Made by a program: the position numbers and the translations under genes. A stretch of 64,000 nt of DNA from Candidatus Saccharibacteria bacterium oral taxon 488 (GTDB lineage Bacteria > Patescibacteriota > Saccharimonadia > Saccharimonadales > Saccharimonadaceae), in assembly GCA_005697215.1 (NCBI GenBank), contig CP040003.1, positions 620,001-684,000 of the forward strand, read 5' to 3'. The notes under the pieces were generated by a model. That model made no database searches and was not told the DNA's origin. It was given only the letters and a program-made list of their open reading frames with translations. This document shows, in pieces, positions 8,529 to 16,805 of this stretch (within the stretch, counting starts at the first letter, position 1; every line of letters starts with the position of its first letter).

Positions 8529-9009
8529 GTGCACGCCGACCTTTTTTCGCCGCCAAATTTGCGACTACCCAACCAAGCCATACAACTGCCGCGCCCAGCG
8601 TATTTGCCAAAATATCCCAATTAGTATCATCCAGCGTGATACGTGCTAGTCCTACCTTCACCATCAATAATTCAGCTAGCTCATTAACACAGCCGAGCGC
8701 CGACACCAACGCAAATACTGAGAACGCCATCACTAGCCAGTGTGCTCGCCACCGTATTGCTAACACCAAGTACACCCACACCAGCCCAGTGAACAATCCA
8801 CCGCCCACGAAATGCGTGGTAAAGCTGGTGTCTCGCCCCTCAATCAGCGGCGACGGCAAATACCACGAGATGAAAAACAATACGCACGCTAGATATAACA
8901 ACCAACGATACTTCTTTTCGTCAGTGAAACCATGATAGCGCAATACATACGGCACTATAAATGCCAGTGTCACCGGAACAAACACGGAAATATAATGAAA
9001 GATTGACAT
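8512..9009 (-). CDS. VanZ-like membrane protein
   Basis: A 165-residue protein with four to five hydrophobic helices and a VanZ-like C-terminal signature (DDTNWDILANTLGAA, resembling the D-x-x-x-D-xx-ANTxGA pattern). Function is unknown; VanZ relatives are small integral membrane proteins, one of which lowers teicoplanin sensitivity. The start ATG (9007-9009) was chosen because a TATAAT (9016-9021, minus strand) ends 6 bases upstream; the earlier frame runs into the rplS terminator. Its 3' end overlaps rnhB by 17 bases, indicating a two-gene transcript. Confidence 0.65.
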   Translation of the reverse strand: MSIFHYISVFVPVTLAFIVPYVLRYHGFTDEKKYRWLLYLACVLFFISWYLPSPLIEGRDTSFTTHFVGGGLFTGLVWVYLVLAIRWRAHWLVMAFSVFALVSALGCVNELAELLMVKVGLARITLDDTNWDILANTLGAAVVWLGWVVANLAAKKGRRAHDPRH

Positions 9010-9027
9010 ATTGGCATTATACCACGA

Positions 9028-9053
9028 GAAAACCGCCCCCAGAGAGGGCGGCC
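9028..9053 (-). terminator. rplS terminator
   Basis: On the minus strand CCGCCC (9046-9051) pairs with GGGCGG (9033-9038) around a 7-base loop and is followed by TTTTC. It lies 17 bases after the rplS stop and directly before the -10 of the VanZ-like gene. Confidence 0.8.
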
Positions 9054-9069
9054 CTGTATGCTTCAAAAC

Positions 9070-9591
9070 TTACGCTTCTTTGTGACGAGCTGCTACTTCG
9101 GCGGCCTTGGCGTCAAGCTCCGCCTGAGCAGCGTCTTTCTCAGCCTGCTTGGCAGCGGCTTCCTTAGCAGCCTCTTCTTTCAGGCGCTCCGCTTCAGCCT
9201 CGGCTTTAGCATCGTGGACATCATTGACGGCAGCGCGGTCAAAGTTTTTGGCAGTCAGACGAGCTGATTTGCCAGAGCGCTTGCGCAAGAAGCTGAGGAA
9301 CTTACGGCGAACCTTGGCACGGCGGATGATTTCCGCCTTCTCAATCAGTGGGCTGTGCAGCAAGAATGATTTTTCCACACCAACACCTGACGCAATTTTG
9401 CGAACCGTGATACGCGAGGTGTGTGACTGCTTGTTGTCGGTGCGAATAACCACACCCTCAAACATCTGAATACGCTCTTTGTTACCTTCCTTAATTTTCT
9501 GGTACACACGCACGGTGTCACCACTGCGGACATCGACAACTGCTTGTTTTTTCTGCGCTTGGTTGACTTTGTTGATTAGTTCAAAACTCAT
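9070..9591 (-). CDS. rplS: 50S ribosomal protein L19 with C-terminal extension
   Basis: A 173-residue protein. The first 115 or so residues are L19: FRSGDTVRVYQKIKEGNKERIQ is matched here as VRSGDTVRVYQKIKEGNKER, then FEGVVI and ITVRKIASGVGVEKSF with HSPLIEKAEIIRRAKVRR. The last 50 or so residues are a charged Ala/Glu/Lys coiled-coil-like tail (EAEAERLKEEAAKEAA) not found in typical 115-residue L19. L19 sits at the 30S-50S interface. The gene has an SD-like GAGG before the ATG and a long leader from a sigma-70-type promoter near 9700-9728. The extended tail is an unusual but apparently intact feature. Confidence 0.95.
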   Translation of the reverse strand: MSFELINKVNQAQKKQAVVDVRSGDTVRVYQKIKEGNKERIQMFEGVVIRTDNKQSHTSRITVRKIASGVGVEKSFLLHSPLIEKAEIIRRAKVRRKFLSFLRKRSGKSARLTAKNFDRAAVNDVHDAKAEAEAERLKEEAAKEAAAKQAEKDAAQAELDAKAAEVAARHKEA

Positions 9592-9699
9592 ACTGTTTTC
9601 CTCTGTTTCGGGATCTTAACAGCTGGCCATATAGTTGTATCCCTATAGCTCCACACTGAAAGACTCGATATTTAATATCACCGATACAATCAGTTACCG

Positions 9700-9728
9700 A
9701 TTTTAGCACAATTACCCAAAGATGACAA
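9700..9728 (-). promoter_or_regulatory. rplS promoter
   Basis: Minus strand TTGTCA (9723-9728), a 17-base spacer and TAAAAT (9700-9705). The predicted transcript has a leader of about 100 bases before the rplS ATG, including the near-palindrome GATATTTAATATC (about 9667-9679). This contrasts with the leaderless genes around it. Confidence 0.6.
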
Positions 9729-9767
9729 CTCCTGAAAACTTCACTAAACTGCGCTATAATTGGTCGC

Positions 9768-10901
9768 ATGGATTACAATATATTAGCACTTGAACTACAC
9801 AAAAAATATAAGGGTAAAATTACCACCAGTTTGCGCGACCAGGAGGAGTTGGATCGCGATAAATTAAGCGCCTATTACAGCCCAGGCGTGGGTGCGGTCA
9901 GCCAGGCGATCGCCGAAAACCCAGCAGACCTGCCAAAGTATACCTGGACGAATAATCTAGTCGGCGTGATTTCTGACGGCTCAGCGATTCTGGGCTTGGG
10001 CGATTTGGGGCCAAAAGCCGCCATGCCAGTCATGGAAGGCAAGGCGCTGCTGTTCAAGCATTTTGCTGATGTTGACGCTGTGCCAGTTGTACTGGATGTT
10101 CACGAGCCGGAACAAATTATTACTACGATCAAGGCAATCGCACCGAGCTTTGGGGCAATTAATCTCGAAGACATCGCTGCACCAAAATGTTTTGAGATTG
10201 AAGAGCGCCTGAAAGCTGAGCTGGACATCCCCGTGTTTCATGACGACCAGCACGGTACCGCAGTTGTGGTGTTAGCAGGGTTGATTAACTCTATGAAAGT
10301 CGTTGGTAAAAATCTGCCTGACTGTAAAGTGGTCATGATTGGCGCGGGAGCTGCTGGCACAGCCATCGCTAAGTTACTATACGCTTATGGTGTTTACAAT
10401 ATTTACGCTGTTGATAGCCGCGGCATTATTTCCGATGAGCGCGATGATTTGAACACCGAAAAAACCGCCCTAAAACAATACCTGAAAACCGACATTAGCG
10501 GCTCGCTAGACGACGCAATTACCGATGCCGACATTTTCATCGGCGTATCAAAGCCAGGACTATTAACTCCGGAAATGGTAGCAAAAATGGCCAAAAATCC
10601 TGTCGTCTTTGCCCTGGCAAATCCAGTACCAGAAATCATGCCAGACATCGCTCGAGAGGCGGGCGTAGCAGTCATCGCCACTGGCCGCAGTGATTTTCCA
10701 AACCAAATTAATAATTCCTTGGCCTTCCCAGGCATCTTCCGCGGCGCCCTGGATCATGGTGTGAAAAAAATCACCGACCAGCATAAACTGGCGGCCGCCG
10801 AAGCGCTAGCTGGACTAGTCGAAAACCCAACTGCTGAGGAAGTCATTCCTTCGCCGTTTGATGAGCGAGTAGCGCCAACCGTCGCTCGTGTTATCATATA
10901 A
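9768..10901 (+). CDS. NAD(P)-dependent malic enzyme
   Basis: A 377-residue short-form malic enzyme, lacking the phosphotransacetylase-like domain of long MaeB. It decarboxylates malate to pyruvate with NAD(P) reduction. Signs are AYYSPGVGAVSQAIAENP, the metal and substrate segments GLGDLGPKAAMPVMEGK and FHDDQHGTAVV, the Rossmann motif IGAGAAGTAIAKLL, and ALANPVPEIMPD. A TATAAT (9755-9760) ends 7 bases before the ATG, predicting a leaderless message. With ldh it links malate, pyruvate and lactate for redox balance in a fermentative cell. Cofactor preference is not decided here. Confidence 0.93.
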   Translation: MDYNILALELHKKYKGKITTSLRDQEELDRDKLSAYYSPGVGAVSQAIAENPADLPKYTWTNNLVGVISDGSAILGLGDLGPKAAMPVMEGKALLFKHFADVDAVPVVLDVHEPEQIITTIKAIAPSFGAINLEDIAAPKCFEIEERLKAELDIPVFHDDQHGTAVVVLAGLINSMKVVGKNLPDCKVVMIGAGAAGTAIAKLLYAYGVYNIYAVDSRGIISDERDDLNTEKTALKQYLKTDISGSLDDAITDADIFIGVSKPGLLTPEMVAKMAKNPVVFALANPVPEIMPDIAREAGVAVIATGRSDFPNQINNSLAFPGIFRGALDHGVKKITDQHKLAAAEALAGLVENPTAEEVIPSPFDERVAPTVARVII

Positions 10902-10931
10902 CCCTATTCGCCACATGCTAACGATCATAAT

Positions 10932-10968
10932 AAAAGCTGTCGGAGAGCTGGCCTCAGCGCGGCTTTTT
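10932..10968. terminator. Likely bidirectional terminator between convergent genes
   Basis: AAAAGC (10932-10937) pairs with GCTTTT (10962-10967), enclosing further short complementary segments. T-runs appear on both strands. It lies between the convergent malic enzyme and pilB genes. The stem is imperfect. Confidence 0.5.
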
Positions 10969-10976
10969 GATATCCA

Positions 10977-12599
10977 CTAGATAACTCGATTAACTTCCTC
11001 AAGTGTCGTCTCGCCGCGCAAAGCCGCCAGCACGCCCGCCTGCAATAATGTCACCATACCATGTTTCTTGGCTGTAGCCTCAATTGCTTCAGTGTGAACA
11101 TCGGCAATATCGCCACGTAGGAATTTCTGAATTTCCTCAGTCACCACCAGCTGTTCCATCACCGGGATACGCCCCTTGTAACCGAACGGTACCTCGTCGG
11201 TCGCCACGGGTCGCCACAGCTTGAACGTATCAAGATCAGGACAATCAACATGTGACGGTAGATCCTGTAAGACTTCCTTTACCCAGTTGCGCGTTGCCTC
11301 ATCTGGTTCATACTCTTCCTTGCTCTCATCGTGTAGCCGCCGCACCAGCCGCTGAGCGATCAATAGTCGCACCGCTGAACTAAAAATTGGATTCTGCCCA
11401 ATCATATCAATAATTCGGCTAAATGCCGCTGACGTCGAGTTAGCATGAAAGCTTGACAGAACCAGATGCCCAGTAATCGACGCCTGAATTGCTGTCTTGG
11501 CAGTTTCCTGATCACGAATCTCACCAACCATCACCACGTCTGGGTCAAGACGTAACACGCTACGCAGCCCATCATCAAACCGCTGGCCAGCCGTCGTATC
11601 AATCGGGATCTGCGTAATGCCGGGAATGGTATTTTCTACTGGATCTTCCAGTGTAATCACTTTACGATCCGGCGTATTGAGCGCATTGAGAATGCTGTAC
11701 AAAGTCGTTGACTTGCCCGAACCGGTTGGCCCAACTAACAGCACCAGGCCACGCGGATGAGAAATAATCTCATCAATTTGCGCCCGTTCAGCCGCACCGA
11801 TACTGAGCAAGTCTAGGTTCAGCATCGAGGTGTCAAAATTAAATAAGCGCAGCACTACGTCTTGACCATACATGGTTGGCACCGCTTCGACACGGAGGTT
11901 AAGGAGGTGTGATACCCCGTCACGATGGATTTCTTGCTGCATGTGCCCCGACTGCGGCTCATTGGACGCCGTCGAAATATTTGCTCGCGAAGCCAGTGCC
12001 GCCATGATAACTCGATAACGATCACGGCCCAGCTCCGCCACCGAGTGCAGCGCGCCATCAACGCGCATCCGCACCCGAATGGTGTCGCGCTGATTCTCAA
12101 TATGAATATCCGATGCATTCAGCCGATCCGCCTGATCGATCAAATAGTTAAACACGTCGTTTGTACCGACGGTCGCCAATGTCTGGCTGACCTGCTGGAG
12201 TGTGTCACTATCGCCCTCTTTGGCGATTTTGATATTATCATAAATCACTTTTTTCGGCGGATCAAATCGCAGCATTAAGGCCCGAAAGCCCGAGGCCGAT
12301 ATCAGGAAGAACTTAGCAATAATACCCTGCTCGCGGTAGTTATTAGTCATCGTCGCTACTAATGATTGTGGCGTCTGTGACGTAATGCCAAATCGATATG
12401 ACTGCTCGTCAGGGTTTATCGCCAGTGGCACAACGTGTCCGTTATACATCTCTTCAATCGTCAAAATATCACGAATCAGCGGAATTGTTTGTTCAAACTC
12501 GCGAGCATCCAGATATTGTAGGCCTAAAATCGCCGCTCGTTTCCGGGTTGCGTCTTCATCTTGATCGCGACGTTGTTGTTGAATTCGATCTTCATCCAT
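10977..12599 (-). CDS. pilB: PilB/GspE-type type IV pilus assembly ATPase
   Basis: A 540-residue secretion ATPase powering pilus extension or pseudopilin assembly at the inner membrane face. The core has Walker A LVGPTGSGKSTTLYS, the Asp box ITLEDPVEN, Walker B LRLDPDVVMVGEIRD and the His box TGHLVLSSFHAN, with a typical FNYLI-QADR region before it. The cysteine-rich zinc motif normally found before GYKGR in GspE/PilB is missing; only one Cys remains. It is not next to other pilus genes in this window. The ATG (12597-12599) has TATAAT (12607-12612) ending 7 bases upstream. Saccharibacteria use pili for motility and host contact, so that role is plausible. Confidence 0.9.
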   Translation of the reverse strand: MDEDRIQQQRRDQDEDATRKRAAILGLQYLDAREFEQTIPLIRDILTIEEMYNGHVVPLAINPDEQSYRFGITSQTPQSLVATMTNNYREQGIIAKFFLISASGFRALMLRFDPPKKVIYDNIKIAKEGDSDTLQQVSQTLATVGTNDVFNYLIDQADRLNASDIHIENQRDTIRVRMRVDGALHSVAELGRDRYRVIMAALASRANISTASNEPQSGHMQQEIHRDGVSHLLNLRVEAVPTMYGQDVVLRLFNFDTSMLNLDLLSIGAAERAQIDEIISHPRGLVLLVGPTGSGKSTTLYSILNALNTPDRKVITLEDPVENTIPGITQIPIDTTAGQRFDDGLRSVLRLDPDVVMVGEIRDQETAKTAIQASITGHLVLSSFHANSTSAAFSRIIDMIGQNPIFSSAVRLLIAQRLVRRLHDESKEEYEPDEATRNWVKEVLQDLPSHVDCPDLDTFKLWRPVATDEVPFGYKGRIPVMEQLVVTEEIQKFLRGDIADVHTEAIEATAKKHGMVTLLQAGVLAALRGETTLEEVNRVI

Positions 12600-12651
12600 C
12601 AATTTTATTATAGCAAAAAGCTTATCCTTGGGCGAGTGCTATAATGATATC

Positions 12652-13176
12652 ATGCCAGAAATTACCCTCCTCCTGCACAACATTCGCTCGACGTACAATG
12701 TCGGTGCAATTATGAGAACAGCCGAAGGCTTTGGCGTCAGGCAAATTATCTTTAGCGGCTATACGCCGTACCCCGATTTACGATTGGTCAACCCCCGGTC
12801 TATCGACCCAAGGCTACCGCATATTACCGAAAGGTTGACCGCCCAGATTCACAAGACTGCATTAGGCGCAGAAACAATGCTGCCTTTTAGCTACGTAGCC
12901 GATATTCGTCAGTGGTTGGCGGAGAATGCCAACAGGGAACGTTTGCCCGTGGTCGCCCTAGAGCAATCAGTGTCGAGCACAGAACTTAACACGTTTCGGC
13001 CACCAGCCCGCTTTGCCCTATTTCTCGGTGAGGAGGTCTATGGCATTGAGCCGGACATTCTAGCGCAGTGCGACTACATCGTCGAAATCCCCATGCGAGG
13101 TACCAAGGAGTCATTTAATGTCTCGGTCGCGACCGGCATCGCACTCTACGGCCTCTGTTTCCCGCACTCAATATAA
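12652..13176 (+). CDS. SpoU/TrmH-family RNA 2'-O-methyltransferase
   Basis: A 174-residue SPOUT methyltransferase. It starts with EITLLLHNIRSTYNVGAIMRTAEGFG (motif 1, N-N/R-x-G) and has FALFLGEEVYGIEPDIL (motif 2) and IPMRGTKESFNVSVATGIALYG (motif 3), the knot residues that bind SAM. It probably methylates a tRNA or rRNA ribose; the exact site cannot be told from sequence. TATAAT (12640-12645) ends 6 bases before the ATG at 12652, so the message should be leaderless. The divergent pilB promoter lies about 30 bases away. Confidence 0.88.
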   Translation: MPEITLLLHNIRSTYNVGAIMRTAEGFGVRQIIFSGYTPYPDLRLVNPRSIDPRLPHITERLTAQIHKTALGAETMLPFSYVADIRQWLAENANRERLPVVALEQSVSSTELNTFRPPARFALFLGEEVYGIEPDILAQCDYIVEIPMRGTKESFNVSVATGIALYGLCFPHSI

Positions 13177-13184
13177 GCTCTAGG

Positions 13185-13517
13185 CTAGATCATAATCCCT
13201 ACAGGTGTAAATGATGTCACAATTGCCATTAAAATCAGCGTCACGTACCAAATCTTGCGATTAAATTGATACTTCTCGACCGACACCACTAAAAGCAGGC
13301 CGACAATCAGTCCAACCGGCAGCGCCTGGATCGCTACCACGCCCAGCTCAATCGGCTGCTTCAGTCGCAACCACAATGCCGCCAGCACGACACACACCAC
13401 CAACTTTACGAAAAAGGTGCTGTCAGTTTCGTACAGCCGCTCCCGACCTTTGCGGTTGGTAATGCTACTTGCCTTTGAGCGATTACGAGCGTACGTTCGC
13501 GATTTTTGTTTTGCCAT
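13185..13517 (-). CDS. Small membrane protein, unknown
   Basis: A 110-residue protein with a strongly basic N-terminus (MAKQKSRTYARNRSKASS) and three hydrophobic helices (LVVCVVLAALWLRL, LPVGLIVGLLLVV, WYVTLILMAIVTSF). I do not recognise the family. Its MAKQK start and basic head resemble the small protein at 63579-63794, though the rest differs. The ATG at 13515-13517 was chosen over an upstream one that reads through T-rich, promoter-like DNA. Confidence 0.6.
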   Translation of the reverse strand: MAKQKSRTYARNRSKASSITNRKGRERLYETDSTFFVKLVVCVVLAALWLRLKQPIELGVVAIQALPVGLIVGLLLVVSVEKYQFNRKIWYVTLILMAIVTSFTPVGIMI

Positions 13518-13557
13518 AAGCTTTTTTATCATATCATACCATGCATACCATAGCAAA

Positions 13558-13583
13558 GCAGCCCCGCATGAAAGCGAGGCTGC
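13558..13583 (-). terminator. Terminator of the FG-GAP gene
   Basis: GCAGCCCCGC (13558-13567) pairs with GCGAGGCTGC (13574-13583) with one mismatch and a 6-base loop, followed by a short T-containing tract on the minus strand. It lies 27 bases after the FG-GAP stop. Confidence 0.75.
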
Positions 13584-13609
13584 CCTAGGCTCAGATTATG
13601 TGAAATAAA

Positions 13610-14506
13610 TTACCACATGTTTGTCAGATGGACCGACTTAAATCCATTCCAGCCGTGACCAACTTCTGCTAAACCACTACTAAACGGCCAATTCATATTA
13701 CCGCTATTTGTATATTGCAGCAACCGTCCGTCTTTCGTCCGACCGACAATATCCGCCAGGCCATCAGTGTTCATATCACCGAGCATAATGGTATCAAACC
13801 CGTTCCAGCCATGACCGATTTGACGACCGCTCTCGAACATTGTCGTCTTGTTGTCGCGTCCACGATTGAGATATGCCCACATCGTACCGTCCTGGCGTAC
13901 TGCGACGATATCATCATAACCATCACCATTCAAATCACCAGCAACAATCGATCGAACATTATTCCAACCGTGACCGATTTGACGGGCTTCATCTGACACG
14001 AAATCATACGTCCCTTCAAGCTTCTTGTAGCGCAGATAGACCTTGCCTGCCATCAAGTTACCGTTAGCGTCGACATAAACATGTGAGACTGGGCTATCCT
14101 TACCGTTCAATTTAGCAAATACCGCGCCACCATGATGGTCGATGTCGCTCGCAACCGGCTTGTCGGCAAATGGCGTCGTTGCTGAGCCATTGTTACGGAA
14201 TACTTGAGCCTTTTGATTCTTTGAATAGGCAACGATATCCGGACGACCATCACCATCCATGTCAGCAAATGTAATGTTTGTGTATTTATTAAAGCCCTGC
14301 CCGATCTTTGTCGAACCGCCACTAAATGGCCAACCCGGGATAGCATTGTTCTGATATAGCCACAACGAGCCATCTTTGCTCAAGCCAACTGCGTCACTGA
14401 AGACAACACCCTCGGTAGCATTCGCAACTGGTGCGCCACTCAGCACCAAGCCAAACACCGTCGCCGACAGCCCAAGCACCGTTACCGTTTTCTTTAGTAT
14501 TCCCAT
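13610..14506 (-). CDS. Secreted FG-GAP/VCBS repeat protein
   Basis: A 298-residue exported protein. A signal peptide (KKTVTVLGLSATVFGLVLSG, likely cut after PVANA) is followed by FG-GAP-type repeats with calcium-loop motifs: DMDGDGRPDIV, DLNGDGYDDIV and DMNTDGLADIV. Each repeat is spaced by GxGWN-type segments (GQGFNKY, GHGWNNV, GHGWNGF, GHGWNGF). This predicts most of a beta-propeller, likely an adhesion or surface-binding module. The ATG at 14506 is preceded by a strong SD, GGAGGG, with a 4-base gap; an ATG six codons earlier has none. The leader carries an 11-base motif shared with the LysM-CHAP gene. No anchor is seen, so it may be released. Confidence 0.8.
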   Translation of the reverse strand: MGILKKTVTVLGLSATVFGLVLSGAPVANATEGVVFSDAVGLSKDGSLWLYQNNAIPGWPFSGGSTKIGQGFNKYTNITFADMDGDGRPDIVAYSKNQKAQVFRNNGSATTPFADKPVASDIDHHGGAVFAKLNGKDSPVSHVYVDANGNLMAGKVYLRYKKLEGTYDFVSDEARQIGHGWNNVRSIVAGDLNGDGYDDIVAVRQDGTMWAYLNRGRDNKTTMFESGRQIGHGWNGFDTIMLGDMNTDGLADIVGRTKDGRLLQYTNSGNMNWPFSSGLAEVGHGWNGFKSVHLTNMW

Positions 14507-14548
14507 ACGTCCCTCCACCGTCATAGACGGTATTTATTTAGTACACTC

Positions 14549-14559
14549 CTACCGTACTA
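14549..14559 (-). promoter_or_regulatory. Leader motif shared with the LysM-CHAP gene
   Basis: TAGTACGGTAG on the minus strand, followed one base later by AGTGT. The same TAGTACGGTAG, then two bases and AGTGT, lies at 36582-36592 upstream of the LysM-CHAP gene. Here TAGTAC also pairs with a nearby GTACTA (9-base spacing). Both downstream genes are envelope genes. Confidence 0.35.
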
Positions 14560-14578
14560 CGTTTTCTAAATAAAAGCA

Positions 14579-14605
14579 ATCCCGCTTGTGATTATCAAGC
14601 GGGAT
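14579..14605 (-). terminator. rpsJ terminator
   Basis: A perfect 10-base stem, ATCCCGCTTG (14579-14588) with CAAGCGGGAT (14596-14605), a 7-base loop and a T-rich tail on the minus strand. It lies 34 bases after the rpsJ stop. Confidence 0.85.
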
Positions 14606-14638
14606 CGTGGTAAATTCTGCTGTAGGATTAGCGACCAA

Positions 14639-14956
14639 TTACATCCGAATCTCGGCGTCAACACCAGCCGGTAAGCTCAGATTCTGCAGGCTATCAATCG
14701 TTTTTGGCGTGGCATTGGTAATGTCAATGAGGCGCTTATGGGTGCGCATCTCATAGCTCTCGCCGCCCATTTTATAGACGTGCGGGCTTTTTACCACCGT
14801 GTAGGTACTGCGACGAGTCGGCAGCGGCACAGGGCCGGCCACGCTCGCGCCGGTGCGAATTGCCGTATCGATAATTTGTTTTGCTGACTGGTCGATGACT
14901 TTATGGTCGTACGCTTTCAGGCGAATACGAATCTTGATACCAGTGTCTTGAGCCAT
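14639..14956 (-). CDS. rpsJ: 30S ribosomal protein S10
   Basis: A 105-residue S10, normal length, with [41 protein letters not shown] and [20 protein letters not shown]10 is a 30S head protein and antitermination factor NusE. It has a strong SD (AAAGGAGG) 5 bases before the ATG (14954-14956) and its own terminator. In most bacteria rpsJ opens the S10 operon after tuf. Here it is a single-gene unit, separated from tuf on the same strand by ldh and a protease gene. Confidence 0.97.
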   Translation of the reverse strand: MAQDTGIKIRIRLKAYDHKVIDQSAKQIIDTAIRTGASVAGPVPLPTRRSTYTVVKSPHVYKMGGESYEMRTHKRLIDITNATPKTIDSLQNLSLPAGVDAEIRM

Positions 14957-15107
14957 AGCTCCTCCTTTATGTGCGACTCCGTAACCTCTGCTCACGTCCG
15001 TGCCTCGCGGATGGCCGAGTTCTCGGAGTAAATTAATACTGTTTGGCGATTATATCACAATACCTGAAGTATGGCTAGTCAAGAACTACCGGATTTGCTG
15101 CCACCCA

Positions 15108-15689
15108 CTAACGCCACTGCGCGACATCTTCAATCGGCGGTCGATAACCCATAGCTTCACCCAACCGGCTCGCCGCCAAAATACAGGCTGCAATATAGTC
15201 GGCACTAGCTTCGTGGTCAGACCGGACATATTCTTGGTATTGCTCACTAGTATAGTCCACCGGCAGAGGTACGATGGTATTATCTATCTCACCAAAAACC
15301 TGCATTATCTTTTCGTCAAGCTGGATTACGTGCCCTAACTCATGACAAAACGCTATCAACCCGACGATTTGACGACCTATTTCTGCATCCTCAAGTCGCT
15401 CACGCGGCACACCCAGTCGAGACGACATCCGTGCTATAAGATTCGGACTAGACAGCGTCTCCCTCGTGCCGATGACAATCATTGGAATTTTCTCACCATT
15501 CCATGTCTCACCCTCACCACCCCTGAAGTCACCACTGTTCTCATCAATAACAATTTGCATCTCCTCTAGTGTCCGAGCCGGAAACAAATTCAAGGCGGTC
15601 TCGTAAATATCGCCTGCTAGCGGATTGATACACTCACCGAGTTTTTCGACTCTTAATTTTTGCGCTTTTTTGTGCGACAACTCTTCCAT
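15108..15689 (-). CDS. Zinc metalloprotease-like protein (HExxH)
   Basis: A 193-residue cytoplasmic-looking protein. FCHELGHVIQLDE gives the HExxH zinc motif; a downstream SDHEASADYIAA supplies a likely third ligand, as in many gluzincin-like peptidases. The N-terminal half (ALNLFPARTLEEMQIVIDE) has no family I recognise. There is no signal peptide or membrane segment. It lies downstream of ldh on the same strand, 41 bases away. Substrate unknown. It could be a housekeeping peptidase or a toxin-like peptidase of the ImmA type, though no partner regulator is adjacent. Confidence 0.6.
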   Translation of the reverse strand: MEELSHKKAQKLRVEKLGECINPLAGDIYETALNLFPARTLEEMQIVIDENSGDFRGGEGETWNGEKIPMIVIGTRETLSSPNLIARMSSRLGVPRERLEDAEIGRQIVGLIAFCHELGHVIQLDEKIMQVFGEIDNTIVPLPVDYTSEQYQEYVRSDHEASADYIAACILAASRLGEAMGYRPPIEDVAQWR

Positions 15690-15730
15690 AGTAATCTAAC
15701 TGTAACATATAATATTTATTCCGTCAAACA

Positions 15731-16657
15731 TCACTCTAAACTACGAATGGCTTCTGTCACCACTTTGGCCGAATGACGCAGTGCCGCCTGTTCGCGCTCA
15801 TTAAGCGGATACCCAGTCAAGATCTTCACACCATCCGCACAAATCGTTGATGGCAGGCCGAGCACTACATCGTGCAGCCCATACTCGCCCTCAACCAGTG
15901 AGCAGACTGGATAGACCGAGCGTGACGACGAGCGTAGTGCCGAGACAATCTTGGAGATAACGAAACCAATTGCATAATACGTCGACCGCTTGGTCTCAAT
16001 TACCCGATACGCTCGCTGACGAATTTGCTCCTCAATACCGTCGACCATCGCTGGCTTAAATCCCGGATAATCAGCGAGCGGCACCTCACCGACTTGCGCT
16101 GATTCAATTGTCGCAAATGACGAATCACCATGCTCCCCTAGAATATAGGCGTCAACCTCTCGACTATGTACATCTAGCTGATCCGCGATATACGACTTAA
16201 GCCGCGACGTATCAAGCGTTGTCCCCGTGCCAAACACCCGACTCTTTGGCAGGCCCGATTCTTTCAGCGCCACATACGTTAGTGCATCAACCGGATTTGA
16301 TACCACAAGGATATACGGACGAGCACCGTTCCTCATAATATTTCTCACTGTCCCACGCATAATCTCAGCATTCACGCCGAGCAGCTCCAGTCGCGTCTGC
16401 CCCGGCTGTTGCGGTGCACCAGCGGTGATAACCACGATATCATCAGTCTTGATGTCATCATAACTACCAGGCCGCACCACGACACACCGATCAATTCCCA
16501 TTCCATCAGTGATGTCCGCCGCTTGACCCCACGCCAGATCGGGGTCACGGTCAATCAGCACGATTTCCTCAACTACACTCCTGAGCGCACAGGCGTACGC
16601 CGCCGTCGCACCGACCATGCCACCCGCACCGACGATCACCAACTTCTGTTTATTCAT
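15731..16657 (-). CDS. ldh: L-lactate dehydrogenase
   Basis: A 308-residue NAD-dependent lactate dehydrogenase, converting pyruvate and NADH to lactate. It has the Rossmann start LVIVGAGGMVGATAAYA, the substrate-loop TAGAPQQPGQTRLELLG (Gln at the specificity position supports lactate rather than malate), VSNPVDALTYVA, GTGTTLDTSRLK and the catalytic His in LGEHGDSSF. It has its own consensus promoter (16693-16721) and an SD (AGGAG) before the ATG, so it is transcribed separately from tuf. It regenerates NAD for glycolysis. Confidence 0.92.
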   Translation of the reverse strand: MNKQKLVIVGAGGMVGATAAYACALRSVVEEIVLIDRDPDLAWGQAADITDGMGIDRCVVVRPGSYDDIKTDDIVVITAGAPQQPGQTRLELLGVNAEIMRGTVRNIMRNGARPYILVVSNPVDALTYVALKESGLPKSRVFGTGTTLDTSRLKSYIADQLDVHSREVDAYILGEHGDSSFATIESAQVGEVPLADYPGFKPAMVDGIEEQIRQRAYRVIETKRSTYYAIGFVISKIVSALRSSSRSVYPVCSLVEGEYGLHDVVLGLPSTICADGVKILTGYPLNEREQAALRHSAKVVTEAIRSLE

Positions 16658-16692
16658 GTTTGTCTCCTAATTTTTATTGCGATAACCTCTCT

Positions 16693-16721
16693 ACTGTAAC
16701 GCTATCTTGTTAATTTGTCAA
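16693..16721 (-). promoter_or_regulatory. ldh promoter
   Basis: Minus strand TTGACA (16716-16721), 17-base spacer, TACAGT (16693-16698). A leader of about 35 bases carries the SD. Confidence 0.8.
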
Positions 16722-16756
16722 GATGCTTATGATAGTCCGTCGCCAATGTAGCCCAT

Positions 16757-16788
16757 CAAAAATCCCCCAGTTTCCCGGGGGATTTTTA
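16757..16788. terminator. tuf terminator
   Basis: ATCCCCC (16762-16768) pairs with GGGGGAT (16777-16783), flanked by A5 and T5 tracts. It follows tuf on the minus strand and could act in both directions. Confidence 0.85.
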
Positions 16789-16805
16789 TGCTTAGGTTAT
16801 GAAGA

